A DNA stretch of 14,270 nt from Verrucomicrobiota bacterium (GCA_023410155.1 JAEYQF010000082.1:1-14270); one strand, 5' to 3'. Shown: positions 6,851 to 14,270, numbered from the stretch's first letter. Program-made: numbers and translations. The notes: generated by a model from the sequence alone, not told the origin.

Positions 6851-7087
6851 AACACAACTGATTACTACGAACGGGGCAGAACAAATAGCCGCGCCGCGGG
6901 AAGAAAACCTCGTTGCGACGAAACGCCGCGCCTTCGCGCCGAAGCGCACCGGCGCCGCGGTCGAACGAAGGGTTTCCATCACCGTGGCTGGCATCCATCC
7001 ACAACACGGGCCGGTCCAGGAAAGTTACACGCTTTTTGGATGAATGGCCGGCCGCGTGGATGGGCGGGACAGCGCAGTTCACCTACG

Positions 7088-7119
7088 AAAAAGAGCCGGG
7101 GCACAGCGCACCCCGGCTC
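7088..7119 (-). terminator. Rho-independent terminator of the TonB receptor gene
   Basis: Read on the minus strand, GAGCCGGGG (7119-7111) pairs with CCCCGGCTC (7101-7093) around a nine-base loop, and TTTTT (7092-7088) follows immediately. It begins 25 bases after the receptor stop codon. This strong, orientation-specific structure shows that the receptor and the exporter operon are separate transcription units. Confidence 0.88.
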
Positions 7120-7144
7120 GACCAAAGCCCCTTCGCGGCGTGAC

Positions 7145-9889
7145 TCAGAAGGTATAGCGCGCCGTCACGTAGAAGAGCCGCCCGATCGGGCTGAACTCGG
7201 TGATATCCGCGTTCGAATAGGTGTCGTAGGTGGCGGACTTGGTCGGAAACCGGTTGGCGATATTGTTCACCCCCACGGTCACCTTGAAGCCGTCCAGCCA
7301 CTTCGAACTGCCCTTGAAGTCATAGGAGAACGCGACGTCGAAGACCGAATACGACGGAATGCGCTGCTGGTAGTCGGGCAGGAAGTCCGGCGTCCACGTC
7401 GTCTCGCGCATCGAAGTATAAAACGTGTGCCCCACCTCGAGGGTGAACGGCTCGAGTTCGTAGCCGATCACGTTGTAGCTGCGCACGCGGGGGATGCTGC
7501 CATTCAAACCCGTCACCAGACCGGCCGTCTCCGTGTAAGGCGCGCCCGGTGCGACCTGGATTTTAAACTCCGCGTAGTAGGTATGCGTGCTGTCGAACGT
7601 GATTTTCCCGGCCCCGAGCGCCATCGCGTAATGCAGGTTGAGGTCGAAACCGGACATCTTCTGCGTGCCCAGATTGCTGGCCGCGGGGATGACGAAATAC
7701 AGGTTGTCCAAGCCTAGCGCCGAGATCTGGCCCGGCTCGCTGATGGTGGGACCGGTCGCGCTTCCGTAGTGAATGAGCGAAGCGTAAGGCGAGGCCGCAC
7801 CTCGCACCTCGACGTCGTGGAACACCTGGTCGATCACCCCGGGCTCGTCGTAGTCGCTGATCACGGCGCTCTGCTTGAGCGCGAAGAAATCGAGCGAGAT
7901 CGCGAGGTCCTTGATCGACTCTGGCGTCCAGACGACGCCGGCCGAGTAGTTGGTCGAGCGCGAAGGCGCGAGCGAATCCACCGGGAGTGTCACCGCATTG
8001 GCCTGGTTGCCGCCGAACTCCGGGATCGTATTCGTAAACCCGACACCGGTTGGTGCATTGAGCTCGTAGAGCGTCGGTGCCGCAAAAGACCGCGAATACG
8101 TCGCGCGAAGCATCAGGCTCTCCCCCACCGGCTGATAGCGCAGGGACACCTTGGGAACGGTCGGATTGTCGGTGTCGCTGTAGCGCTCGTGCCGACCGGC
8201 CACGGTGAGATCGGCCGAGTAGATGCCCGGCATGCGGTTCGCGCTGCCCACGAGCGGCAGATTCACCTCCGCGAAAAGCGACGTGATATGCCGCCCCTCG
8301 CTGAATGGGTCGATCGTCGTGCCGGAGTCATACGCAAAAGTCGCCGACTGGCTGTCGGGGTCGGAGGTCGCCCGGAGGGATTCTTTTCTGACTTCCGTGC
8401 CCGCCGCGAGACTGACGCCGCCGCCAGGCAGCTGGATCAGCTCGGTGCCCACGAACTTGAGATCCCAGGAGGTCAGTTTGCTGACGAACTTGCCGCTGGC
8501 ACTGCCGAGCAGGCCCGCAACCGTCTCGGTCGGCTGGCTGCGCGCGAACAGATTGATCGCGCCCGAGTTCACGGCGGCGATGCGCGCGGCGGTGCGGACG
8601 AGATTGGCGTTGGAGAAGTCCTGCGTGCCCTCACTATAGGTGACGGCGCTTTCCCACGACCATTCGCTGGTGAGGGCGCCCTTGGCGCCCAGCACGCCGC
8701 GGATGGAATCCGTATCCGACATGTAGATACGCGGAAACTCCACAAACCGGTTTCGCACGCTCACTGCGCGGCCGAGAATGTTGTTCGGGTCGTCCGCGGC
8801 CATCTGGATCGTCAAAGGTTGCGCGTTGAGCTGCGACACGGTGTTCGTGCGGGAGAACAACAGATCGCCGAACAGCGTCAGATCACCCAACTTCTGGTCG
8901 CCCGAGAGTGTGAAGACCTTTTTCTCGTTTCCGATGAGCATGGTCACGAACTCCGACAGGTTGAAAAGCCGCAGGATGTGATCCGCATCGAAGGCGCCAT
9001 CGTAGCCGCGCTCCTCGAGCGTCGCCCCCGCGCGCGGGGCATCCAGTTCGGGATCCAGATAGTAGTAACCCGCGGGATCGCCGATGAAGTTCCCGTCGCC
9101 GTCGTAGTCGCCCACCTGGATGACGCCGGCGAAGTTCGTGGTGCCGTAGCTTGGGTTGGCGAACGGCCGCTGATAATTGTAGATCGGCTCCGTCTTCGTC
9201 CACTCGTAGGACGCCGTGAGGCGCGGGCCGTTTTCGCCGAGCTGACCGCCGACCACACCCCACGCGGACTTTTCCTCGTAGTGGCCGGTGTTGCGAGTCC
9301 ACGCGTAGCGCGCGCCGACCTCCCCGCCCTGGTAGTCCGTTTTCAGGATGATGTTGACCACGCCGCTGACCGCATCCGTGCCGTAGATCGCGGACGCACC
9401 GTCCGTGAGAATCTCCACTCGTGAGATCGCGCTCACTGGGATCGCGTTCACGTCAACGAACACGCCGCCGCCCGATGCAGCGACCGGCGCGGCCGCCAGC
9501 CGGCGCCCGTTGACGAGCACCAGCGTGGCCGCATTGCGCAGCGCGAGGGCCGAGCCGCCGTTGGTGCTGCCACTGCCCACATTGCCATTGTCCGCGCCCA
9601 GATTGCCATTGCCGGTGAACTGCGGCGATCGCTTGCGGATGACCTGCAGCAGATCGCTCACCACACCGGTGCGTTCAATTTCTGCGGGTGTGATGATCGT
9701 CACCGGGGCAACCGGCGTTTCACCCGCCATCGGCAGGTTGGAGCCTGTGACCACATACGAATCCAGTTTCACGGTGTCGGCCGGAGCCGCGTCTTGCTGG
9801 GCCCAAGCCGCCGAGTAGAACAGCGCGCACCCGAGTGCGAGGGCGCGTCGCGCCCGATTCCCTGCGGAAAGCGTTACGATGAGTCTCAT
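7145..9889 (-). CDS. TonB-dependent outer-membrane receptor
   Basis: 914 residues from the ATG at 9889. An upstream extension of 40 codons is open but would bury the signal peptide. Residues 1-30 are a signal peptide (basic start with NRARR, hydrophobic ALALGCALFYS, cleavage after AWA). A TonB-box-like segment VKLDSYVVTG is at 40-49. The plug domain covers about 50-185 and includes TGVVSDLLQVI and the typical end VEILTDGASAIYGTDAVSG with VVNIILK. The rest is a 22-strand-type beta-barrel ending in VTARYTF, with the terminal Phe expected for outer-membrane assembly. Such receptors import siderophores, vitamins or oligosaccharides using energy from TonB-ExbBD; the ligand cannot be read from the sequence. 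An acidic loop DYDGDGNFIGD (261-271) looks like a calcium-binding loop. It stands alone: 208 bases separate it from the next gene upstream, and a strong terminator follows it. Confidence 0.93.
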   Translation of the reverse strand: MRLIVTLSAGNRARRALALGCALFYSAAWAQQDAAPADTVKLDSYVVTGSNLPMAGETPVAPVTIITPAEIERTGVVSDLLQVIRKRSPQFTGNGNLGADNGNVGSGSTNGGSALALRNAATLVLVNGRRLAAAPVAASGGGVFVDVNAIPVSAISRVEILTDGASAIYGTDAVSGVVNIILKTDYQGGEVGARYAWTRNTGHYEEKSAWGVVGGQLGENGPRLTASYEWTKTEPIYNYQRPFANPSYGTTNFAGVIQVGDYDGDGNFIGDPAGYYYLDPELDAPRAGATLEERGYDGAFDADHILRLFNLSEFVTMLIGNEKKVFTLSGDQKLGDLTLFGDLLFSRTNTVSQLNAQPLTIQMAADDPNNILGRAVSVRNRFVEFPRIYMSDTDSIRGVLGAKGALTSEWSWESAVTYSEGTQDFSNANLVRTAARIAAVNSGAINLFARSQPTETVAGLLGSASGKFVSKLTSWDLKFVGTELIQLPGGGVSLAAGTEVRKESLRATSDPDSQSATFAYDSGTTIDPFSEGRHITSLFAEVNLPLVGSANRMPGIYSADLTVAGRHERYSDTDNPTVPKVSLRYQPVGESLMLRATYSRSFAAPTLYELNAPTGVGFTNTIPEFGGNQANAVTLPVDSLAPSRSTNYSAGVVWTPESIKDLAISLDFFALKQSAVISDYDEPGVIDQVFHDVEVRGAASPYASLIHYGSATGPTISEPGQISALGLDNLYFVIPAASNLGTQKMSGFDLNLHYAMALGAGKITFDSTHTYYAEFKIQVAPGAPYTETAGLVTGLNGSIPRVRSYNVIGYELEPFTLEVGHTFYTSMRETTWTPDFLPDYQQRIPSYSVFDVAFSYDFKGSSKWLDGFKVTVGVNNIANRFPTKSATYDTYSNADITEFSPIGRLFYVTARYTF

Positions 9890-10097
9890 GTGTGTTACGT
9901 GGTGTTGAGAGGTCCACCGTAGCGGCGACGACCTCGTGTCATAACCAACGGCCGCGCTCCTCACCGCGCTCAACGCGTTTGCGACCAACCCTCGATTTCG
10001 CGCGGCCAAAGCTCACGGCTCCGCGACGAACTCGAAGCCGTCGGCGACTTCGAGCGCCAGCATCTGCGATCAAGCGGCCTTCCCGTGCGACGAAACC
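9890..10097. other. Intergenic region upstream of the TonB receptor
   Basis: 208 bases between the stop of the exported-protein gene and the receptor start. It should contain the receptor promoter on the minus strand, but I see no confident boxes. CTCGAAG (10031-10037) and CTTCGAG (10048-10054) form a 7-bp stem with a 10-base loop and no T-run. GCGA-beginning motifs recur at 10023, 10044, 10066 and 10087, about 21-22 bases apart. At this GC content that may be chance. Confidence 0.4.
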
Positions 10098-10835
10098 CTA
10101 GAGCGGTGCCGATGGGGAGCGAAGGTGGGCCTCCATCGCCGAGCGCTTGTCTGCGTAAAGCCCGTCGGTGCGATCCACCTCGAGGGAGAGAGAACGTGTC
10201 TGCACGATGTGCAGGTCGGGCCGCAGCCAGCGCGCCAGCCGCGCTCCTTGATCTCTCAGCCGCGGGGGCACGATGCGCGGTGCGCGGTCCACGCTCGGAT
10301 CGATCACGAAGAGTCGACCGGGAGTTTCATAGAGCAGCACGGTGTGCCCTGCCGTTTTTCCGCTGACGTTTGCATAATAGGTGAACAGCCGCGCTTCGGC
10401 GATGAGTTCTCCGAACGCGACGCGATCGCGCAGGGCCACGATCGCGTCGATGAAACATCCATTTGGCAGTGGGGCGCCGTTCGATCCCGACTCCGGATCG
10501 GGCGGCAGCATCTCGTGGCGCACAAAGCCGGGTGCGATGGCGCGCAGCAAAGGCGCCAGATCGCGCTTCTCCTCCTCGGTGCGCCCGACGTGCAGTGACA
10601 AGCTCTGTGTGCCCTCCCCCGCCACATAAAGCCACAGGATCTCCGCGGTCTCAAACACCAGCGCGTGCACCGTGCCGCCGTAGCGAGCGTCAGGGGACGC
10701 ATTCGTGATCCGAATCGCCTGCGACCACACCGAGGGACCGAGCAGGCGCTGCGCCTGCTGGACGGCTTCAATGGCGGGATCGGCGCGCAGCGGGAGCGCC
10801 ACGAGTAAAAGCACGGCGGCAAGTATCCGTTTCAC
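10098..10835 (-). CDS. Exported protein with possible Cys-His-Asp (transglutaminase/papain-like) triad
   Basis: 245 residues from the GTG at 10835. This start gives a clean signal peptide (KRILAAVLLLVALPLRA, cleavage before DP) and has an AAGG sequence nine bases upstream; the longer frame from 10955 begins with an Arg-rich stretch with no family look. I do not recognise a named family. The mature part contains NGCFIDAIVAL (Cys 127), AGHTVLLYE (His 164) and FVIDPS (Asp 179). Cys at a helix start, then His and Asp on successive strands, is the order seen in transglutaminase-like and other papain-fold cysteine hydrolases. That is inference from motif order alone. It could equally be a non-catalytic relative. 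It is a single gene, separated by 221 bases from the LytR-type regulator upstream and by 208 from the TonB receptor downstream. Predicted to act in the periplasm or at the envelope. Confidence 0.72.
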   Translation of the reverse strand: MKRILAAVLLLVALPLRADPAIEAVQQAQRLLGPSVWSQAIRITNASPDARYGGTVHALVFETAEILWLYVAGEGTQSLSLHVGRTEEEKRDLAPLLRAIAPGFVRHEMLPPDPESGSNGAPLPNGCFIDAIVALRDRVAFGELIAEARLFTYYANVSGKTAGHTVLLYETPGRLFVIDPSVDRAPRIVPPRLRDQGARLARWLRPDLHIVQTRSLSLEVDRTDGLYADKRSAMEAHLRSPSAPL

Positions 10836-10978
10836 GGTTACACGCCTTCGCAGGAGCGACGCCGTCCTCGCGGAATTGCGACGAGTCGCGGCGGAGAGCG
10901 GACGAAACCGCACGCCGATGCGGCCAACGTCGCGCCCGGGCCCGGCTCGACTCATGCCCAGGTCGGGCTCGCGTCCCG

Positions 10979-11037
10979 CCGGCGGAACGAGTTTTCCCGC
11001 CGGTGGGAAATTTTCGTCGCGCGAACGCTGCCGTTCG
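10979..11037. other. Hairpins downstream of the two-component operon
   Basis: Three inverted repeats lie between the LytR-type regulator stop (11057) and the next gene. CGAACG (11022-11027) with CGTTCG (11032-11037) has a four-base loop. TTTCCC (10993-10998) with GGGAAA (11005-11010) is followed on the + strand by TTTT. CCGGCGG (10979-10985) with CCGCCGG (10997-11003) is mutually exclusive with the second. None has a good T-run on the minus strand, so termination of the operon here is possible but unproven. Confidence 0.4.
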
Positions 11038-11056
11038 GCGCAGCTGTGGCGCCGGC

Positions 11057-11875
11057 CTAGAGCGCGTGCTTCAGGATCGCGGCGATGCGCTCGTGGTAGC
11101 CGCGGCTGAGCTTCAGCTTCGTGCCGTCATGCAGGATGACGGCGTATTCGCCCGCGAACGAAGGGCTGAGTTTCCGCAGGCGGTCGATGTTCACGATCGT
11201 CGAACGGTGGATGCGGATGAAGCGGCGCGGATCGAGGCGCGCCTCCAGCCTCGCCATCGTTTCGCGCATCAGATGGACGCGACCGGCGACGTGAAACTTC
11301 ATGTAGTCGCCCTCCGCTTCGATCCAGTCGATCTCGTCGGCTTTGAGGAAGAAGATTTCACCGGACGACTTTACCAGGATGCGGTCGGTGATCTCAGGGC
11401 CGGAATTGGGCGGCGGCGGAGTTTGCAGGACACTGAGGAGCTGTGCCAGCCGCGCATTCACCTCCCCACCCTGGCGGAGCCGGATCGCGTCCTTCGCCCG
11501 CTGCAGCGCGGCGGAGAACCTCGCGTCATCGAATGGCTTCAGGAGGTAGTCCACAGCCGAGACTTCAAACGCGCGCAGGGCGTGCTGGTCGTAGGCGGTG
11601 ACAAAAACGACCACGGGCCGGAGGGCGGGCGGAAGCTTCGCGAGCGCCTCAAAACCGTCGCACGCCGGCATCTGCACATCGAGGAAGGCGAGCCCCGGCC
11701 GTTCGCGCTCACACAATGCCACCGCTTCCAATCCGCCGGACGCCTCGCCGACGATCGTGATATCCGGATCAGCTTCGAGCAACAGCCGCACTCCGCGGCG
11801 CGCCGCAGGTTCGTCGTCCACGATGACGGTGCGGATCGCGGACGCAGGGTTTGGGGTCGGGGTAGGTGCGATCAT
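11057..11875 (-). CDS. LytTR-family response regulator
   Basis: 272 residues. The N-terminal receiver domain (about 14-130) has the acidic pair D20/D21, the phosphorylation site D66 in FLDVQMP, T93 and K113 in LLKPF. The C-terminal DNA-binding LytTR domain (about 164-271) has the characteristic ILVKSSGEIFFLKADEIDWI start and FIRIHRSTIVNIDRLRKL (219-236). Regulators of the AlgR/AgrA/LytR class bind pairs of about 9-bp direct repeats with a 21-bp period, and such a pair is found upstream of the partner kinase gene (13001-13032). The ATG overlaps the kinase stop codon by ATGA, so the two proteins are translationally coupled. Unusually Pro/Thr-rich first 13 residues. Target genes other than its own operon are not certain. 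Confidence 0.95.
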   Translation of the reverse strand: MIAPTPTPNPASAIRTVIVDDEPAARRGVRLLLEADPDITIVGEASGGLEAVALCERERPGLAFLDVQMPACDGFEALAKLPPALRPVVVFVTAYDQHALRAFEVSAVDYLLKPFDDARFSAALQRAKDAIRLRQGGEVNARLAQLLSVLQTPPPPNSGPEITDRILVKSSGEIFFLKADEIDWIEAEGDYMKFHVAGRVHLMRETMARLEARLDPRRFIRIHRSTIVNIDRLRKLSPSFAGEYAVILHDGTKLKLSRGYHERIAAILKHAL

Positions 11876-12942
11876 AAACGGAAAGGGAGTCTCAATTTTA
11901 TGGATACACCGCGGCCGGCTTCGCTGGTGAGCACCATCTGGGCACGCAGGCCGTAGATGCGCTGGAGGCGCTCGCGCGTGTTGGTGAGGCCCACGCCCTC
12001 CCTCGTCCGCCGGGCGCCGTCGGCCAGTCCGGGGCCGTCGTCGCTCACCTCCACGCAGAGCGTGTCCTGCTCGAGTCTCCCCCGCACCGAAACCAGGCCC
12101 GGGCCGGACGTGGGAGCGACGCCGTGCAGGATGGCATTTTCCACCAGCGGCTGCAGGAGCAGATTGGGGATGCGAGCGCGAAGAGCTTCGGGTGCGATAT
12201 CGATCTGCACGTGCAGCCGGTCGGAGAACCGCGCTTTCTGGATGCCGACGTAACGCTCCAGAAAATCGAGCTCCTGCTGCAGCGTCACCTCCGGCACACC
12301 CGAGTTGTCGAGCGACATGCGCAGGAGCGCGCTCAAGCTGGCGAGCAATTGCACCGCGTCGTCGTTGCGCCGTTCACGCACGAGCACGGCGATCGTGTTG
12401 AGCGTGTTGAAGAGGAAATGCGGATGCATCTGCTGACGCAGCGCGCTCAGCTCCGCCTCGACCAGTCGTGTCTCTAGGTGAGCGGCCTTGAGCTCTTCGT
12501 TGCGACATCTGTCGCGGATCTCGAGCCCATAGCCGAGCGCGAGGACGGCCCAGTAGAACACCATGTCGATGACGTTGCGTCCGTAGAATCCCTCGAGGGC
12601 CAGACGCCAGAATGGTTTCTCGAAGTGATCCCACAGCCACAGGTAGGAAAACACGCGGCCGAGATAGAATGTCGCCATCAAGGTGAACGCCATCCCGAGG
12701 TGAAATGCGACACCGCCCCACCAGCGGCCCGTTCGCAAGGGCACACGCCGGCGCAACTCGAGCACCGCCGGCACCAGCGCGACCCACATCGCGGCGCGGC
12801 CCGCTTGGGCGATCGCGATATCGACCAGATCGGCGTAATGCATCGCCGCGCGGGCGTTGAAATAAACCTCCAGCGTGAGCAGGAGTCCCATGAGGATCCA
12901 CCCGCCGAGCGCGAGGAGAATGACGGAGCCACGATTGCGCAT
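11872..12942 (-). CDS. LytS/YehU-type sensor histidine kinase
   Basis: 356 residues. The N-terminal half (about 5-142) is a membrane sensor with four or so hydrophobic segments (about 7-28, 43-62, 78-100 and 122-141) and no large extracellular domain, so it probably senses something in or at the membrane. A short linker helix (143-170) leads to the His_kinase motif QQMHPHFLFNTLN, in which H175 is the expected phosphorylation site. The ATPase domain follows, with N-box LLLQPLVENAILHG (N269), G1 box DDGPGL (301-306) and GVGLTNTRERL (316-326). This arrangement is specific to the LytS family, which pairs with LytTR regulators, as here. A pair of 21-bp-spaced repeats upstream suggests autoregulation. 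The gene overlaps the regulator gene by four bases. Confidence 0.94.
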   Translation of the reverse strand: MRNRGSVILLALGGWILMGLLLTLEVYFNARAAMHYADLVDIAIAQAGRAAMWVALVPAVLELRRRVPLRTGRWWGGVAFHLGMAFTLMATFYLGRVFSYLWLWDHFEKPFWRLALEGFYGRNVIDMVFYWAVLALGYGLEIRDRCRNEELKAAHLETRLVEAELSALRQQMHPHFLFNTLNTIAVLVRERRNDDAVQLLASLSALLRMSLDNSGVPEVTLQQELDFLERYVGIQKARFSDRLHVQIDIAPEALRARIPNLLLQPLVENAILHGVAPTSGPGLVSVRGRLEQDTLCVEVSDDGPGLADGARRTREGVGLTNTRERLQRIYGLRAQMVLTSEAGRGVSIKLRLPFRL

Positions 12943-13000
12943 CCGAGCGGGAGCTTGTTCCGCCCATCAGTGGCAACTTCAAGCGCATAAGCGCCCACCT

Positions 13001-13032
13001 GCGACGAACGGCGCGTAGGGCGCGACGAACGG
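13001..13032 (-). promoter_or_regulatory. Putative LytTR operator: two direct repeats, 21-bp period
   Basis: GCGACGAACGG occurs exactly at 13001-13011 and 13022-13032. On the minus strand it reads CCGTTCGTCGC. The LytTR-family consensus as I remember it, [TA][AC][CA]GTTN[AG][TG], is matched 9/9 by ACCGTTCGT at the upstream copy and 8/9 by GCCGTTCGT at the other. The 21-bp period is typical of this family. The pair ends 58 bases before the kinase ATG and begins five bases after the oxidoreductase stop. TTATGC on the minus strand (12992-12987) could serve as a -10 box, which would put the nearer repeat over the -35 position, as in activator-dependent promoters. Confidence 0.65.
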
Positions 13033-13037
13033 TCGTT

Positions 13038-14039
13038 TTAGTGCGACCGCCGTGCGGTGGCGTGGCTGCGCCAGTAACGCGCCACATCGAGCTCCGCCTC
13101 GAACGGTATGCCCTCGACCAGATGCCGAACCCACTGCTGGGCGAGCGCCGGCGCGAACAGCGTGCCCTTGGCACCGAGGCCGTTGAGCACTCCCAGGCGC
13201 GGATTCGCGGGGTGCCGGCCCACGGCGGGGCGTTTATCCGCGAGATAGGCCCGCACGCCGGCTTCGTGCGCCGTGATCGTGTAGGGGCCCGGATTCATGC
13301 CGTTGACGCCTTTCGCGAGTTCCGCGCGTCCATCGGGAGTCGGCACCACATCGGTGCGAGCGGGTTCATGCGTCGCCCCGGCCTTGGCGCCACGTTCGCC
13401 TACGGGCAGCAGCCAGTAGCCGCGGTTCAACACGACGTCGGGCTGCAGGCCTTGCACGTCCAGGTGTAGAATCTGCCCTTTCGAAAACGCCCAAGGCACG
13501 AAGCCGAAGGCTCCGCCGGAAGCTCCCGTGCAATCGATCACGAGTTCGTGTTCGTTCAGCGCCTGGGCGAAATCCACGCGCTCCTCGCGCAGCACGCCCG
13601 CGGCTTTCCAGCGGGCCCGCGCCGCGATCAGCAGCGCAGGCAGATCGAGGTGGCCCGCGCCTTCGATCCAAAATCCCTCTTCGTCCGCCCCGCCGATGTA
13701 GTCGCCCAGCACTCCCCGCGCCTGCTTCTCAGCCAGCACGGTGCGCTCGCGGTCATCGAGGTAGAGGCGGCGCACACGGACGTCGCGCCAAAGCGGCAAA
13801 CCGAGTTCCTTCTCCATCGCGCGATACGCGTCACGCGCCAGCGGCAGCAACGTGTCGACTCGCCAGCCTTTTACGATGCGCTGGCCGGTGACAGGATTGA
13901 GCACTCCCGCGGCGACGCGCGAGGCAGCTTGTTCATGCCCGGCGTCCGCGATTACGCACGCGATCCCTGCCCGTTCGAGCTCCCAAGCGAGCACCGTCCC
14001 GGCGAGCCCCTGGCCTACGATGAGAACCTCGGACGTCAC
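13038..14039 (-). CDS. FAD-dependent oxidoreductase (DAO / glycine-oxidase-like family)
   Basis: 333 residues, GTG start at 14039. The dinucleotide-binding motif IVGQGLAG (7-14) opens a Rossmann fold; an acidic residue (D32, in VIADAG) ends the second strand as expected for FAD binding. SRVAAGVLNPVTGQR (40-54) is typical of a DAO subgroup related to glycine oxidase and the C-terminal domain of MnmC. The second FAD-contact region is near the end, DKRPAVGRH and GLGAKGTLFAP. The length is normal to slightly short for the family (about 330-390). Substrate unknown; probably an amine or amino acid oxidised in the cytoplasm. No signal peptide. It lies 72 bases after the ROK-type kinase gene in the same direction. 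No Shine-Dalgarno sequence is visible. Confidence 0.85.
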   Translation of the reverse strand: MTSEVLIVGQGLAGTVLAWELERAGIACVIADAGHEQAASRVAAGVLNPVTGQRIVKGWRVDTLLPLARDAYRAMEKELGLPLWRDVRVRRLYLDDRERTVLAEKQARGVLGDYIGGADEEGFWIEGAGHLDLPALLIAARARWKAAGVLREERVDFAQALNEHELVIDCTGASGGAFGFVPWAFSKGQILHLDVQGLQPDVVLNRGYWLLPVGERGAKAGATHEPARTDVVPTPDGRAELAKGVNGMNPGPYTITAHEAGVRAYLADKRPAVGRHPANPRLGVLNGLGAKGTLFAPALAQQWVRHLVEGIPFEAELDVARYWRSHATARRSH

Positions 14040-14078
14040 GTTTTAAGCGGAGAATTCGATCAGTGTCTGGAGCGCGCT

Positions 14079-14095
14079 CGGGGTTCGCAACCCCG
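14079..14095. other. Short hairpin after the ROK-type kinase gene
   Basis: CGGGGTT (14079-14085) and AACCCCG (14089-14095) form a 7-bp stem with a three-base loop, 17 bases downstream of the kinase stop. No T-run follows on the minus strand. It could slow or end transcription before the oxidoreductase gene, or protect a 3' end. Confidence 0.4.
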
Positions 14096-14111
14096 GATTG
14101 CGCTCTCTGTG

Positions 14112-14270
14112 TCAGCGGGCCTCGGCGCCCCAGATGGCGGCGCCGACGATGCCAGCTTCGTTGTGAAACGCTGCGGGCACGACACGCGTGCGGCACTTCA
14201 CGTAGCGGAGAAATTTCTTGTGCTTCGCGCTCGCTCCCCCACCCAGGATGATCATCTCGGGCCACAGGAT
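14112..14270 (-). CDS. ROK-family kinase, C-terminal part (polyphosphate glucokinase-like), cut by window edge
   Basis: Partial: 52 codons and a TGA (14114-14112); the start lies beyond the right edge. The frame reads ILWPEMIILGGGASAKHKKF, then VVPAAFHNEAGIVGAAIWGAEAR. The IILGGG-S motif and the ending with NEAGIVGAA are typical of the C-terminus of ROK sugar kinases, closest in memory to polyphosphate/ATP glucokinases (PpgK), which phosphorylate glucose in the cytoplasm. The catalytic residues and zinc motif are not in the window, so phosphate donor and sugar cannot be checked. It is transcribed toward the oxidoreductase gene. Confidence 0.82.
   Translation of the reverse strand: MLWPEMIILGGGASAKHKKFLRYVKCRTRVVPAAFHNEAGIVGAAIWGAEAR

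Larger units (their letters stand above)
6738..7144. other. Intergenic region upstream of the exporter operon
   Basis: 407 bases between the adaptor start and the TonB receptor stop. It contains the receptor terminator (7088-7119) and a perfect 13-bp hairpin (6819-6850), both listed separately. A single sequence at 6867-6875, CCCGTTCGT on the minus strand, resembles a LytTR half-site. The operon promoter must lie here on the minus strand, but I cannot pick -35 and -10 boxes with confidence. I see no small gene that I would defend. Confidence 0.6.

Noticed and set aside
6821..7717. 298-codon + strand frame starting in the intergenic hairpin
   Set aside because: It runs through the receptor terminator and antisense into the receptor gene, and its composition is that of a shadow frame.
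7769..9424. 551-codon open frame on the + strand opposite the TonB receptor gene
   Set aside because: It is antisense to a receptor with clear signal peptide, plug and barrel; its product is Arg/Ala/His-rich with no recognisable domain, as expected for a shadow frame in GC-rich DNA.

Overview
The window is GC-rich (my estimate from reading, roughly 60-65%). It looks like a chromosomal segment from a Gram-negative bacterium: a TonB-dependent outer-membrane receptor, a MacAB-type tripartite-efflux module and several exported proteins are present. Start codons mostly lack a clear Shine-Dalgarno sequence. GC content, gene families and the AT-rich heptamer repeats in the gaps suggest Verrucomicrobia, perhaps Opitutaceae. 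That is inference, since there is no rRNA or marker gene to settle it.

Layout: the first 229 bases hold no recognisable gene, only two stem-loops, one a terminator-like structure on the + strand. The only + strand gene (230-1450) is a nucleoside-monophosphate kinase with an unusual C-terminal extension. It converges on a minus-strand operon (6737 down to 1644) that reads periplasmic adaptor (MacA-like), ABC ATPase, a small four-helix-bundle (S23-type) gene, then two different MacB-type permeases. A 407-base gap with a strong terminator and a perfect 13-bp hairpin separates this operon from a 914-residue TonB-dependent receptor (9889-7145). Further along, still on the minus strand, come a small exported protein with a possible Cys-His-Asp triad (10835-10098), a LytS/LytR-type two-component pair (kinase 12942-11872, regulator 11875-11057, overlapping by ATGA), an FAD-dependent oxidoreductase (14039-13038) and the last 52 codons of a ROK-family (polyphosphate glucokinase-like) kinase (14112 to the window edge).

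The most striking structure is inside the ABC operon. The S23-type gene is bracketed by 31-bp inverted repeats (4149-4179 and 4542-4572, 30/31 identical when one is reverse-complemented), each built from a 7-base unit. This 424-bp cassette sits exactly between ATPase and permease. Its reading frame touches both neighbours through 4-base stop/start overlaps. In an mRNA the repeats would form a long stem with the S23 gene in the loop, the same plan as the S23-encoding intervening sequences of some 23S rRNAs. A degenerate copy of the heptamer repeat lies alone at 1452-1493.

A second regulatory signal is a pair of 11-base direct repeats exactly 21 bases apart (13001-13011 and 13022-13032), just upstream of the histidine kinase gene. 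It fits the binding pattern of LytTR regulators and suggests autoregulation. Inferred working picture: the ABC module exports or extracts a substrate across the envelope, the two-component pair senses an envelope signal, and the TonB receptor imports an unidentified ligand. Nothing in the sequence directly proves that these units act together.
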